Below the pieces are notes generated by a model. The model was not told the origin of the DNA. It did not search any database and worked only from the letters and a program-made list of their open reading frames with translations. Below are positions 25,701-36,500 of a stretch of DNA of 64,000 bases, one piece after another (position 1 is the stretch's first letter; every line of letters begins with the position of its first letter). The translations under genes were made by a program, and so were the position numbers. This stretch comes from Pipra filicauda (taxonomy: Eukaryota; Chordata; Aves; Passeriformes; Pipridae). The DNA lies in assembly GCF_003945595.2 (NCBI RefSeq), contig NW_024104368.1, forward strand, positions 1 to 64,000, given 5' to 3'.

Positions 25701-28700
25701 CTTAATGATGTGGGGAAAAAACCCCACTGGGTACAGAATTAGAAGGATGCACGTGCATATTTATGTTTAAAATTTAAAGAAGTGTGCTTTGTGCTTTTTA
25801 TATTCAGTAGTCTAATATGAGTTTGGGTGAGCCGTTATCTTTTTTCTCAGATCAAGAAATGAGAATGGAGACTGAATTCTCAGTTCAGCAAATGTTTATC
25901 TCTGTCCTTAACCCGTGTGGTTGCATAATGATTTTTGTGATGCTCTGAGAGATCATATAAGATGAGAACTGTTAAGAGCAAATGCTCGGCTCTTCTATTT
26001 GCAGAGATAAGGGTGAAGAGAGGACTCCAACAGTGGGGGGCTCAAAAAATAGAAACCTAATGAGAATAGAGTTGGGGAAGGAGTGCTTGATTAGTTTGGG
26101 AGCTTCTTTTTAATTGTTTTTATTTTTACAGTTGAGGGCAGGTGGAGGTGCTGGTAGTCTTATTTGTGCTTTTGCACATTTTCACATTTTTTTCAAGAGG
26201 GAATGGGAGGCAGAGTCTTATGTAGGAATTTCCTGCAAATTTATGGGTTTGTATTATGAAGCATGCAGACTTTCTCATAAGCAGCAAGAGGAAAAATTTT
26301 AGTGTTGTTTAATTGGGGGTTGGGTGTTACTGAAATAACTAGGAGTTTCTTTACATTGTCAGCATTGAGTTGCCTGGAAACTTCTTGGTTTGGGAGTTAG
26401 TGGTGTTTCTGCGGTTTTTTTACAGCACATAAAAAAGACCTACTCAGTCACAAGAGTCTGTGAAGGTCTGCTGGCCATGCAGGGACCCTCCCAGACCATA
26501 TAAGCCAAACACAGACATTGTCAAAGGTGTAGAAACCTCTTGTTGCAAAAGGTACAGAATAATTCTTTGTTGAGATGAGAGTGACACACTCAGGCAGGCT
26601 AATTTGGCCTGCAAGAATAAGGGGAAGGAGAACTGTGTTGGTGAAGCAAATCTGTTCTTATTACTAAAAACTGATTTTGACCTTTGTGGAGATACTAATT
26701 TCACCTCCTAATAACAGAAAATTTTGGATGATTGCTTCAGGTCTGGTACAAGACTTGAAAAATTCATCAGCGATCTTGATTTGTTTTGACGTGTTTTTTG
26801 GCCTACTACTGAGTTTTGTATTTCTGTTTCTCCTAAGTATTTGCTTGCAGGCAGTGTTGCTTGTTTGTTTGAATCCTCACTGTCTTGGCAGTTGAACAGT
26901 GTTGCCCAAAGGTCCCAGCATTGTTCTTCATTCCTATATAACAGGACTCAAATAATAAAAATGAGACAATAATCATAAATGAGATCTCAATAACAGAAAT
27001 ACCTTTCCAATTCTGTAATCTGTTGGGTTTGCTTGTTGTTCTCTTTCTTAAAACTTACCTTTCTTTCTGATTTTTATTTATTCTTCAGTAAGAACATTAT
27101 CAAAAATTACTGTGTTTATTTAGACTACTACCAGTGCCTTTGGCTCCTGTCATTAGGATGGCTTAGTGAGGAGTCTAGGAAATAGCTCCCATGACTTTGA
27201 CAACAGTCTTTATAAAAACCTTATTCTCATAAACTAACTCATTTTCAGAGTCATTCCAGGCAGAATCACCCATGTCCCCAACCTGTGTTCAAGGGTCAAG
27301 CAAAATGTCTGGTCTATGCTCTGTTGTCCCACATCCGAGAATAGGTCCAGGTGGATTTTCTGGGGCAGAATTTTCTCTGTTGACGTCATATGTCGAGGGC
27401 TCTGTAGCAGAATCTCTTTTAACTAGCACATGAAGCACATGTTTAAATGTGTGTTTCAGGTGATAATGAGGAAGAGCCACTAAACAGACGGGGAGAATTC
27501 ATGCAGGGGTTCAGAGTAGAACTAGTTAATTTAATTGACAAACTAGGAATCATTCCCCTGTTGAGAGGGTATGAGTTAAAGGATGGTGCTCCAGGTTCTG
27601 TATAGTGAAGAACTGAACAGATTTTCTCTGAAATCTTTATTTCTTCTGAAACTGCTAAGTACATCTCATCCTAAAAATATGGATTGGTTTTGTTCCATTA
27701 TTTGTTTAATTGTTCTTAAATAAACTCTGGATCTAAAAAATAGAAAAGATATGTGACCTGCCTAGTGGTATGTACTGATTTGGTTTGCATCAATATTTGG
27801 AAAAGGAGAGAAGACAGTAACAGAATTAGACAAAAAGATTCCCGAAGCCATCTGCTCCTCTCCTTGCAGACATTAGATGTTTATAGTACAACAGTAGAAC
27901 ATGGAATGGCTCTCCTTTCCTTCAGGACTACGTTGGCTGTCTGTAAAGTGAGCACATAATAGAGTGAAGATGTCTTGTAGGCAGCCACAAACTCCCACTG
28001 ATTTCCAGTCTGGTTTACATGCTTCTCAAAAATCTTAGCAATCCTTAGCCTTCCTGGAAAGCCACTGTGGGATGATGCCGAGCTGCTGTCACAGATTATA
28101 GCTAAGGAACTCAGGATCCTTCAGGGGCAGGATCACAGTTTCTCGGGACTGGCTTAACCCAGCAGACTGTATATCTGTGGTTGGACAGAGCCCAAAGAGA
28201 CAGCATAAAATAATAAATTATTAATATCTGGAAGATGTAAAGCTTAATGAATAAGTAATAAGTTGCAGCACTTTTCTTTTCTTAGAAAAATAGACTGGCT
28301 GTATTTTTTAAATTTTCCTCTCATTGAACATGTTTCTTCTGTTGCTCTTTCTAAGTATCCTAAGGTGCTGAAACTTAGGATTAATTTTACAAAAACTAAG
28401 AAAGTTACACTGCTGCCATTCAGGCTGAGAAAGAGAAGGAGAGATGTTTTCTGAAAAGAGCTTTTGTTGATTTTGCTAGTAGGGAGGGAGGGTCTGGAAG
28501 AGCTGAGTGATTGCACAGCTGCTTCCAGCAGCATCTCCCTAGGAATGTAGCAAAGGAGATCCTACAGTGTGCCTGCAGAGATGGAGGCACACAAAAAGGT
28601 AACGGTAATTTTCCTGGTGTCATCCCTCTGGTTAACAAAACTAAGTGTTCAGGGTGTCTCCCAAGTCTCATACTTGTGTTTTCCTGGCAGCATAAGACAG

Positions 28701-29792
28701 GGAAAACTTTTTAGACAAGCACATGTAGCCTGCAGTTTAAAAGAAGAGTGGGTTGGGATTTTATCACTGGCCACCACCACTCTGCTGACACTGACAGGGA
28801 TCCAGTCCTTGACCTCTAACAGAATCCAAGTTGGGCTAAGCCCCTTTGGAATGCCCAGCCAACAGGCACATTTGGAGATCGCCTCTTGTTTGAAGCGATG
28901 GTTTCTCTGCAGTCCTGGCAGGATTTCAACCTCGATAACTCTGCTGCACCTGCTTAAAATCCCTCCCTCATGTTTCCCTCATGGTATGGCATGGGCCCCT
29001 CCTGTTCTGCAGTGCTTCAGTGTTCCCCTTCCAATTTCATACCACCTGCTCCTAAATTGATTTCTAGATCACTTGTACCTCCATTTATTAATCGAGCTGG
29101 CTTCCTTGTAATTATTTCAAAGGATCTAAGCGTGAAAGCAGTAAGTGCGTGCACAACCCTTGTGCTGTTCTGTGCAGTAGCTTCTCTTGTTGTTTGTCTG
29201 CATCACCCAGCAGGTTGTGATCCTTGCATATTCCTTTTACCAGTGAGGCTTGGGTTCATCCACGTTAGTCTCAATTGACCTGTTGCCCCCTGTGACCACG
29301 TCCTTGTTGGTAATGGAGCTAGAAGGGCTATTCTTGAGAAGAAGGGGGAACTGGTGCTTATTGCAGGTGTGGGATCCACTCAGGTCTAGGGGTGGAAATC
29401 AGGTCTGTTCTTCACATAGGTGCAACAGGCAAGGTAGGGCCTTTCCTTCCATGTGTGGCTTGTTAGAGAATGTTATCACAGTGAGTTTATTTTGTGACCT
29501 CAAACACCTCTACAAAGTCTGTACCTCTTCTTTAACTTCAAATTTCTTTTTTTTTTCCTCCCTCTTGGTATGTCATTGTTTTCAGTAATGTATTGACAGC
29601 AGAGCAGCTGTTTTTGCTTTGTCTCTAATATCGGTTTCTCCATCCAGACTTCAGAACTGGGAGATCATTAAAATCTGTCTTTTCCATGACTTTTAGGCAG
29701 TCGGGTGCTTTACTTTCCCCTTTGCCTGCAAGTATTTCTTTTCGTGCTGTAAAATCAATTTGTTCTGTGTGCTTTTACTTAAATCTGACTGC
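19791..29792 (+). other. GPRIN3 first intron, part 3: no gene recognised
   Basis: About 10 kb of intron contains only short open frames. The longest are about 155-170 codons near 21400-21925 and 163 codons at 28569-29060. They lack domains and overlap competing frames on the opposite strand or in another frame. No repeat family was recognised with confidence. Confidence 0.5.
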
Positions 29793-29821
29793 TGCTAACA
29801 CTGTGTTTGTTTCATTAACAG
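29793..29821 (+). other. GPRIN3: Branch point and splice acceptor of the GPRIN3 coding exon
   Basis: TGCTAAC at 29793-29799 fits the branch-point consensus, with the branch A at 29798. It is 23 bases before the AG at 29820-29821. The intervening sequence is T-rich and ends TTCATTAACAG. An in-frame TAG at 29824-29826 lies immediately after the junction, so the GPRIN3 frame cannot extend into an upstream exon. This supports a non-coding first exon. Confidence 0.7.
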
Positions 29822-29904
29822 GTTAGCTTCACAGGAAACCCGTCACCAACAGCAAGAAAACTCCAAGGACAAGTTGAACGCAAACAACATCTCGGAGACA
29901 GTCC
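29822..29904 (+). other. GPRIN3: 5' UTR portion of the coding exon
   Basis: These 83 bases lie between the inferred splice acceptor and the GPRIN3 ATG. They contain no ATG themselves. They have stops in the GPRIN3 frame (TAG 29824-29826 and TGA 29875-29877). The other two frames stay open through the GPRIN3 start. An upstream ATG in an earlier exon could therefore read across it, depending on which exon is joined. Confidence 0.65.
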
Positions 29905-32286
29905 ATGGGGACTGTACCAGATCCTCTGAGATCTGCCAAGCTTTCCGTGGTCTCAGCTTCTGCAGAGGAGGAGCACCTGGGAGACTTGCAGTCTGCTAAG
30001 CACCAGCCCCAACTACCCAGTGGCCAGAGGACCAGCAATGGCTTCCCTTGCACACCGTCCAGCTCAGCTGCAGTTTGCTTGTCTGACCTGAAATGCGCAG
30101 GTGCTGCCGGCACTCAGGGGTGTGAGCAGTGTCACAAGGACAATGAGAGCCGTCAGGAAGCCTTTCCTCCTGGGCTCGCCAGCACAGCTGCAGAGGGGCA
30201 TCCTGCAGCTGTAAATCCTGCTGGTTGCTCCCAGCCAGTGGGCAGCAGAACACCAGCAGCACCAGCCCTTCCTGCAGCAGGAGCCCTCTTGGCGGGGCAA
30301 GGGCCAGAGATGATGCCAGCCCCCCAGAGCTCCCGGCAGTTCGTGCAAGGCAGCCAGGTGAAAACGAGCTCCCTGACGCAAATAGATGACTCTGCCTTGA
30401 AACCTCAGGGGACCAATGATCAGCCGGCACTTGAGGTGTTAAATTATTCTTCCCCAGGTGATCCTGTCAGGGGTGATGAATCCTGTCATACTTCTCAGGC
30501 AAACCTTCTGCAAAGAGGGGAAAAAGACAGGGGAGCAGAAAAAAATGGTTCCGCTGCATGTCAGTCAGCCTTGCCAGCAAGGCAAACCGAAGCTGACCTG
30601 GGGAGAGACACACAGACCAGTTTGGAGGCGACGAGCGGGCCTGCAGACATGGCGCAGTTGCAGCCCACAGCTAAAGCTGAAGCGGCACAGAGCAACGAGG
30701 CACCAGCCCAGTTTAGCCACAGGAGTCCACATCTTGTACACAACACAGACCCCAGGCCAGGAAGTCCAGGTCCCACCCAGCTCTCCAAATTCAGAGAAAC
30801 AGGTACAATGACGGTTCAGTCAGAGAGCAGCTCTTTGACTCAGGAAGCTGTAAGTAGGACATGGCGAGATGCTGAGGTTCAGGCTGTGGCTACCGTGGAG
30901 AGCAAATCCGCTTCCACCAGTCCCAGCATCCTTGTTGCCTTCTTGAAAGGAAATCCTCCTCCAGAGGAGAAGGAAGAACTGCACATAATTTACCAAGGAG
31001 GTATGGGGCTGAGCCAGGCTGAACGTACTGACAGTTTATCCCCACCACAAAAGTCCCCGTGTTCTCCTGGTGTCACATCAAAATCGACTGTTATGGCTGT
31101 GACTGCTTCAGCCCAAACCCAGCCTGTCAAACTGCCTGGGGTGCCGTCTGACATGGTGTCTCCAGTGTCAGCAGATAATGCAAAACCTGTTGTCCCCTTC
31201 TCCCCTGCAGCCGTTACCTCCCAAGGGACACCTGTGGGTAATGCTGGAATGACCGGTGAAGCCCATGGTGGCAAGGATGCTGCTCAGCTACCAGTGGATG
31301 CTCCAGTCCCACCAAAGCCTGTCCCAGTTGAGCAGCTTGCTCTTGACTCCAGTAATCAAACTCCATCACAGTCTGGGACTGGCACTGATGAACCAAGCAA
31401 CACTTCCCCTGATGCTGTCCCAGGAACCGATAACAACGGGCGAGATCTTGTCCGTGTTGCAGGAAGCAGCCCGTTAGCTTTACTCTGTAGCACAGACGGT
31501 GAAGTCAAGCAGAAGGAGGTCCCAGCTAGCTCTGAGCAAAAGCCTGTGCAAAGTAAGGGTGCAGGTCAAGGGGAGGCCATTCCTTATCAATCTGTGGTAA
31601 AACCAAAGGAAGAAAACTCAATGGTGCTTGATCCTAAAGGAGGGATGAATGTTAGCAGCCAGCCTGCCACTGTCCATGTAAAGGCGTGCTTGGAGGATGT
31701 AGGTGAGAAGGAGAGCAGAGGCCAGGGAGACACTGGCCAGTCTCAGACAGCCAGCAGCCAGAACCTGCAGGCAGGACTGACACCTAAGTTGAGTGGAAGT
31801 TCTCCAGGTCTTGCCCATCCTGTGGCGGCATCTGCAGCTCTCCAGCAGCAAGGCTTCCAGGCCAGGGAGTCCAGACACGAGCTTCACACAGCAGCAATTC
31901 CTGCTTCAGCTCAGGCCTTGCCAAACCTGGGGGAAAACAAAAAGCAGCACACCCCAGCCATGGAGGCAAAAGTGCAAGTGAAGCAGTCCAAACACGTCAG
32001 GGATGTTGTTTGGGACGAGCAGGGAATGACATGGGAAGTTTACGGTGCTTCCCTTGATCCAGAATCCCTGGGAATTGCCATCCAGAACCACTTACAGAGA
32101 CAAATACGGGAACATGAGAAACTGATCCGGGCCCAGAACAGTCAGACACGGAAATCCATTTCCTCGGATACATCCTCAAATAAAAAACTGAAAGGGAGGC
32201 AGCACAACATGTTCCAGTCCATGCTGCAGAATTTTAGGCGTCCTAACTGCTGTGTCCGACCTGCTCCCTCTTCTGTGTTAGACTGA
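29905..32286 (+). CDS. GPRIN3: GPRIN3, G protein-regulated inducer of neurite outgrowth 3
   Basis: This is a complete, uninterrupted 793-codon frame in a single exon, close to the mammalian length (about 776). The start MGTVPDPLRSAK is the family's typical N terminus. In-frame stops at 29824 and 29875 and the absence of another ATG in this exon before 29905 fix the start, although the context is modest (T at -3, G at +4). Most of the chain is Ser/Thr/Pro/Gln-rich and probably disordered. Two islands are conserved with mammalian GPRIN3. One is residues 317-349, including DAEVQAVA and STSPSIL. The other is the C-terminal GPRIN domain from about 693 (KQSKHVRDVVWDEQGMTWEV) to the end PAPSSVLD. 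Within that domain, 720-744 looks helical. Adjacent Cys782-Cys783 near the C terminus are candidate palmitoylation sites for membrane attachment. Family members bind activated G-alpha o/i/z and promote neurite extension, acting at the plasma membrane of neurons. There is no transmembrane segment or signal peptide. The function is from family knowledge, and the identification is very secure. Confidence 0.98.
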   Translation: MGTVPDPLRSAKLSVVSASAEEEHLGDLQSAKHQPQLPSGQRTSNGFPCTPSSSAAVCLSDLKCAGAAGTQGCEQCHKDNESRQEAFPPGLASTAAEGHPAAVNPAGCSQPVGSRTPAAPALPAAGALLAGQGPEMMPAPQSSRQFVQGSQVKTSSLTQIDDSALKPQGTNDQPALEVLNYSSPGDPVRGDESCHTSQANLLQRGEKDRGAEKNGSAACQSALPARQTEADLGRDTQTSLEATSGPADMAQLQPTAKAEAAQSNEAPAQFSHRSPHLVHNTDPRPGSPGPTQLSKFRETGTMTVQSESSSLTQEAVSRTWRDAEVQAVATVESKSASTSPSILVAFLKGNPPPEEKEELHIIYQGGMGLSQAERTDSLSPPQKSPCSPGVTSKSTVMAVTASAQTQPVKLPGVPSDMVSPVSADNAKPVVPFSPAAVTSQGTPVGNAGMTGEAHGGKDAAQLPVDAPVPPKPVPVEQLALDSSNQTPSQSGTGTDEPSNTSPDAVPGTDNNGRDLVRVAGSSPLALLCSTDGEVKQKEVPASSEQKPVQSKGAGQGEAIPYQSVVKPKEENSMVLDPKGGMNVSSQPATVHVKACLEDVGEKESRGQGDTGQSQTASSQNLQAGLTPKLSGSSPGLAHPVAASAALQQQGFQARESRHELHTAAIPASAQALPNLGENKKQHTPAMEAKVQVKQSKHVRDVVWDEQGMTWEVYGASLDPESLGIAIQNHLQRQIREHEKLIRAQNSQTRKSISSDTSSNKKLKGRQHNMFQSMLQNFRRPNCCVRPAPSSVLD

Positions 32287-33535
32287 CATGGTTTGCAGAG
32301 GTGCCTGGATCTCTGCAGTGGTAGAGAGAATCCCTCTCCTCAAGTCTCAAGTCCTGCTGTTCAGTTGTGTTACTGAGGTTGTGATGCAGCAACAGTGGAA
32401 AATTATTCCCCTTTGTTTTCTGACTAGCCACATGCTCCATCATGCCATTATTATTGTCACAGCTGGTGTATTCCCACATTATGCCCCCATCCCGACTACT
32501 GTCAGATGAAAAGCTAGGCACTTAGCAAAAGCACAAATTTCAATTGCCACCTTGTTGCAGGGAGAGCAGCACATTCTGTTAAAGTAGGAAGCAGAGAGAT
32601 TATCAGAATTATTATGGGAAATTATTTGTGTGCATCATGAGGTCTTATACAAAGGGGTGGACTGGGGGAAGCTGAGGGAGGTGGAACTAAGGTTTAACAG
32701 CTGTCAAGATCTAACACAAGACAACTTTCCTGGTGTGTAAGTTACCTACGCTGAGGCAAATCCATGAACAGGCTATGGACATTGATCACTGAGCAGTTTC
32801 ACTTCTGCTGATACTGTGGGTCACTGTTTTCAGGTTAGCCCCAGGGAGCCAGGTCTTCCCTTCCTGTTGAAATGGAGAATGAGGAAAAGAGTGAGGACTG
32901 TCTCTTTGGGAGAAGCTAAATCAATGGGATTTTGATGGCCAGAAGAGGAGGTGAAAGAGGGGCTTTTTGTCCCCCGCATCAGCCATGCTTAAGGTATAAG
33001 CAGGTGAGGCACAGGAGAGCACATTGGTAAATGTACCTGCATCCAGTGGGATGGTGCCTGCTGGGGTGTTCATGCCAAGTCTTTCAAAAGCAGTGAGCCC
33101 ATTCTGGCTCCTCAGCTGGGGTGGGCAGCCCCTGCTCCCCGCCTCCCACGGCACTGAGCACCTCTCCTCTAAATCACTCTTTAAAGTGATGTGGATCTTT
33201 CTTCTCTCTCCAGAGATGTTCTCCCATACGAGCAGGCTGTTCTGTCCATGAGCCTCCATGTCTAGTGTGGGTCTTTTTCCCTTTTAAGTCCTTAGCCAAC
33301 TCCACTTTTTCAGTATTTTGGTGCTTTTCTTGCTGCCTTTCATAAAACCAATACCATTTATTTAACCTGTGTGTATTTTGTTTTACCTAACACTCTCTAT
33401 GTTATAAACCATTATATTGTTAACTTGAAAAATTTACTTTATAGCAGTACTGAAATCTTGAGACAATCTTTGCTGTATTTCTGAAGTTAGAAAAGTTATA
33501 GAAACTGCTAATAAAAAGTAGCTTAGTGACTGTTT
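32287..33535 (+). other. GPRIN3: GPRIN3 3' UTR (minimum extent)
   Basis: This is non-coding sequence from the TGA stop at 32284-32286 to just after the first canonical poly(A) signal. It grows AU-rich towards its end, as many 3' UTRs do. The true 3' end may be further downstream, because further AATAAA hexamers occur at 35195, 36461 and 38485. Confidence 0.5.
33510..33515 (+). promoter_or_regulatory. GPRIN3: Candidate poly(A) signal
   Basis: This is the first canonical AATAAA after the GPRIN3 stop, about 1.2 kb downstream. It is followed by T-rich and GT-rich sequence at about 33530-33580 that could serve as the downstream element. Later AATAAA copies could give longer isoforms. Confidence 0.45.
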
Positions 33536-33539
33536 CTCC

Positions 33540-36500
33540 AGAATTGTGATATACAATAATGTCTCAAATGTATGTTGGTCACATTTCTCAACATAATATT
33601 TTTCAGCCTGGGAAATATGTTTCCCACTAGCTTTTTATTCTGTCCACTAGAGTTCTTAATGGGAGGCTGGGGAACTCCTGCAGTTTGTAGGAAATTTAGT
33701 TATCAATCCTGCAAAGCACTGAGGATTTGGATGCTGTAATCCTGCAGAGTACAAGAGTTAAATAGGAGTTACTTTTATTCCATTAAAGATTTTTCATGAA
33801 TCATGATGATAATTTTTTTTTCCGTCTGTAGTACCACATACCTGACTTACTCTGTAGATCTTACAACTTACTCTAAATCTTACAGGTTTACACAGTGTAA
33901 ATGAGTATTAATGTGGGGTTTTTTCGTTTTTTTCTGTGAAGTGAACCTGAGGTAGTCCCATTTTATTTAGGAGGCCAGATTTCTTGAGTATATCAACTGG
34001 CAACCCTTCATAGTAGCTGTTTTGGGGCAATTTTTCCCCAACAGAAGAGTAAAATACTGTAATATACAATATTTTAACTCAGTTCAATGAAAGGTGTTAC
34101 CTCTAGGCATAGTACTGAATTGACTCCCAGTTTTCCTCTGGTGCATATCTGGGGGCTTTATGTCACGTCTTCGTTCAATTTCTGTACGTTATTTCAAGTC
34201 CTCTCCCACTTGTGATGCTGAATTGCTCATTCTGAAACACCACATTAGAGAGTGTCTTCCCACCTCTGCCTACCAGGAGGAAAGTCTCCAGCCTTTTTTC
34301 TGTTAGTACTGCTGTTTCCATCCCCTTCCTAGCAGTGTCTGAGATGTGAGTTTCATGTGAAATTTTGTGTGGCATTAATATTGGCAGTATCATTAGGTCA
34401 GGTTAGTTGACAAGTTCAGTGTCTCTTCCCACATTGTGTTCATGTCAGCCCTGACAAGGTTCCCTGAGCTGTCTGTGTTTTTTGCTGTCTCCTGTCCAGG
34501 TCCAAGGCTTTGTGCTGCTCCTTTTGCCTCCCTTCTGCCCCTTCCCTCACTAGCTGTTGCCCAGCCTGTCTTCTTGTGAAACCGTGTCCCTTGGCTCAGC
34601 TTGCGTCCCTCTCTCTGCTGTCCCCCTTCCCGTAGCGCTGTGAGCCAGCTTACTCTGAACTGTCCCTTTTTATCCTCAGTCTGAATATACAAATGGATTG
34701 TCATATTTTTTTCCAGAGGAGAATAAATGGCTATCGCGCATTCACCAATTTCTATGAACTTTATCCTTTAGCTTAAGCTTGGCAAAATATTTCCAGCATA
34801 TGGGTGGCTTTATTGAGACCAAACTGGGCTTGGCAATGAATGACCAGGGTGCTGGGCCAGCACTGGAATTAATTCTTCTTTGTGAGGAAGAGGAGATCTC
34901 CCCTGGTTCCCTGCAGCTTCTTTCAGCTGCATTTTCACTAGCCAGTCCACCCACACCTCTCTTCCCCATGCCAAATGACCTTTCTTCTAGGAAAATTTCA
35001 CCAATGCATACGTACTGCAAAGCGCTGATGGACAACTTACTAAGTGGATGCCTCTGAACAACTGCATGGGCATAACTGAAAAAAATGTAGTGTTCAGCAC
35101 ATATTCTGGGAAAATACCAGTGCAAAGATGCAAAGTGTCCGTGACACTGTCTGGTGAGGGCAGAAGTCCTGCAGATGTGTGTTTGAAGTCAAGCAATAAA
35201 GTGCCAAAAGCCAACACACAAAAATGAGTCGATAATCACCAGCACATCTCATGGAAAATATTTTAGGTTTTGACTCTGCCTTGCTAGGGCAGACTGTACG
35301 CAAGCTGCTAGTTTTAACACTGGTGATTTATGCTTACTCCTCCATACAGTGTCTAGATGAAAATATGAATCCTCATGTGGATGACACACGTTTCACCAGC
35401 AGCAAAACAGAACCATGTTTTGGGTAGCAATTAGCAAATATTATGTATGTGAGTGGGCTTGTAGCAGCCAAGAAAGACTGTTCTTGGTGTCTTCATTTGT
35501 CAAAAATGAAAGTGTGCCTGGAGTAGTGGTATGGCAGAGAGTAGGGGCAGATATCTGTGTGCCACCACCCCATTCCTTTTCTCTGCCCAGTGACTCAGAA
35601 TCACATTGCTGATGGTTGGATGGTTAAAAACCAAGGAAATCCATTTGGGCTAATAAAAAGAGGGTTCAAAACAGAAAATACTTTGTCATTTCCAAGAGTA
35701 AATCTATATGGGAAAAAAAAGGAGAAAAATACCTGTGTCGCAGCTTAGCCAGCTGAAGTAACTTTTAAATTCATTTTTTTTGCAAGATGAGAAATTTTGG
35801 GAAACAAGCTTACTGTCAGGAAACTATTTCCTGTTGGTTGCATTTATAAAAGCAGTGAATGAGAACGGAATATTTACTTCTAGTTTCACTTCAGGAGCTT
35901 TCCACTAGGAAAAGATGAGAATTGGTAACATTTCAGTGTTACCAATACAAAATCTGAGTTAAAAGAGTATGTTGGTGCAGGCAATTTGCAGTATAGTCCT
36001 GGATTTCATGTGAGGCTGTGACATGTCTATGTGCACTTGGTTGGTATCAGCCAGCTTTGTGTTGCTTTGGGCACAAGTTCTGAAGTTCTTCCTCATTTCT
36101 ACTGACTTGGTTTGGAGAAAAAAAGAGTGGGGAAATAGCTGAATAGACAAGAAGGGGAATATCTGTCTTCTTCGTTTCAGAGGAAAAAAACCTTCTTTTG
36201 AATATACAAGAAGGAATTGCTGAGAAACATGGGAAGGGCGACCAAAAGACATGTAAAATAAAGTTGATGTAGGTGCTTCACAAGGAATTCCCATTCCTGT
36301 GTGTGTGAAGCCAGTGTTTTGCTTAAGTTCTGCCCATTTCTTCATTCTGACCTCACACATTTTTCATATTGTTGGTGGTATCCCGTGGCTTTTAGGAAAA
36401 TTAACATTTCCAAAGGCTGTATATTTTGCTAGTATTTATAGATATATCCAAATTTGATCAAATAAAATCTCTAGGCAAACAACCTCAGTTTATTACTGCT

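Noticed and set aside
28569..29060. 163-codon open frame about 850 bases before the coding exon
   Set aside because: Its sequence is unlike any family I know. It overlaps another frame and lies within the intron defined by the acceptor at 29821.
29829..32179. Antisense and alternate-frame ORFs of 60-144 codons across the GPRIN3 coding exon
   Set aside because: They are shadows of a GC-moderate, serine/proline-rich coding sequence. The + frame is an unambiguous GPRIN3 match from start to stop.
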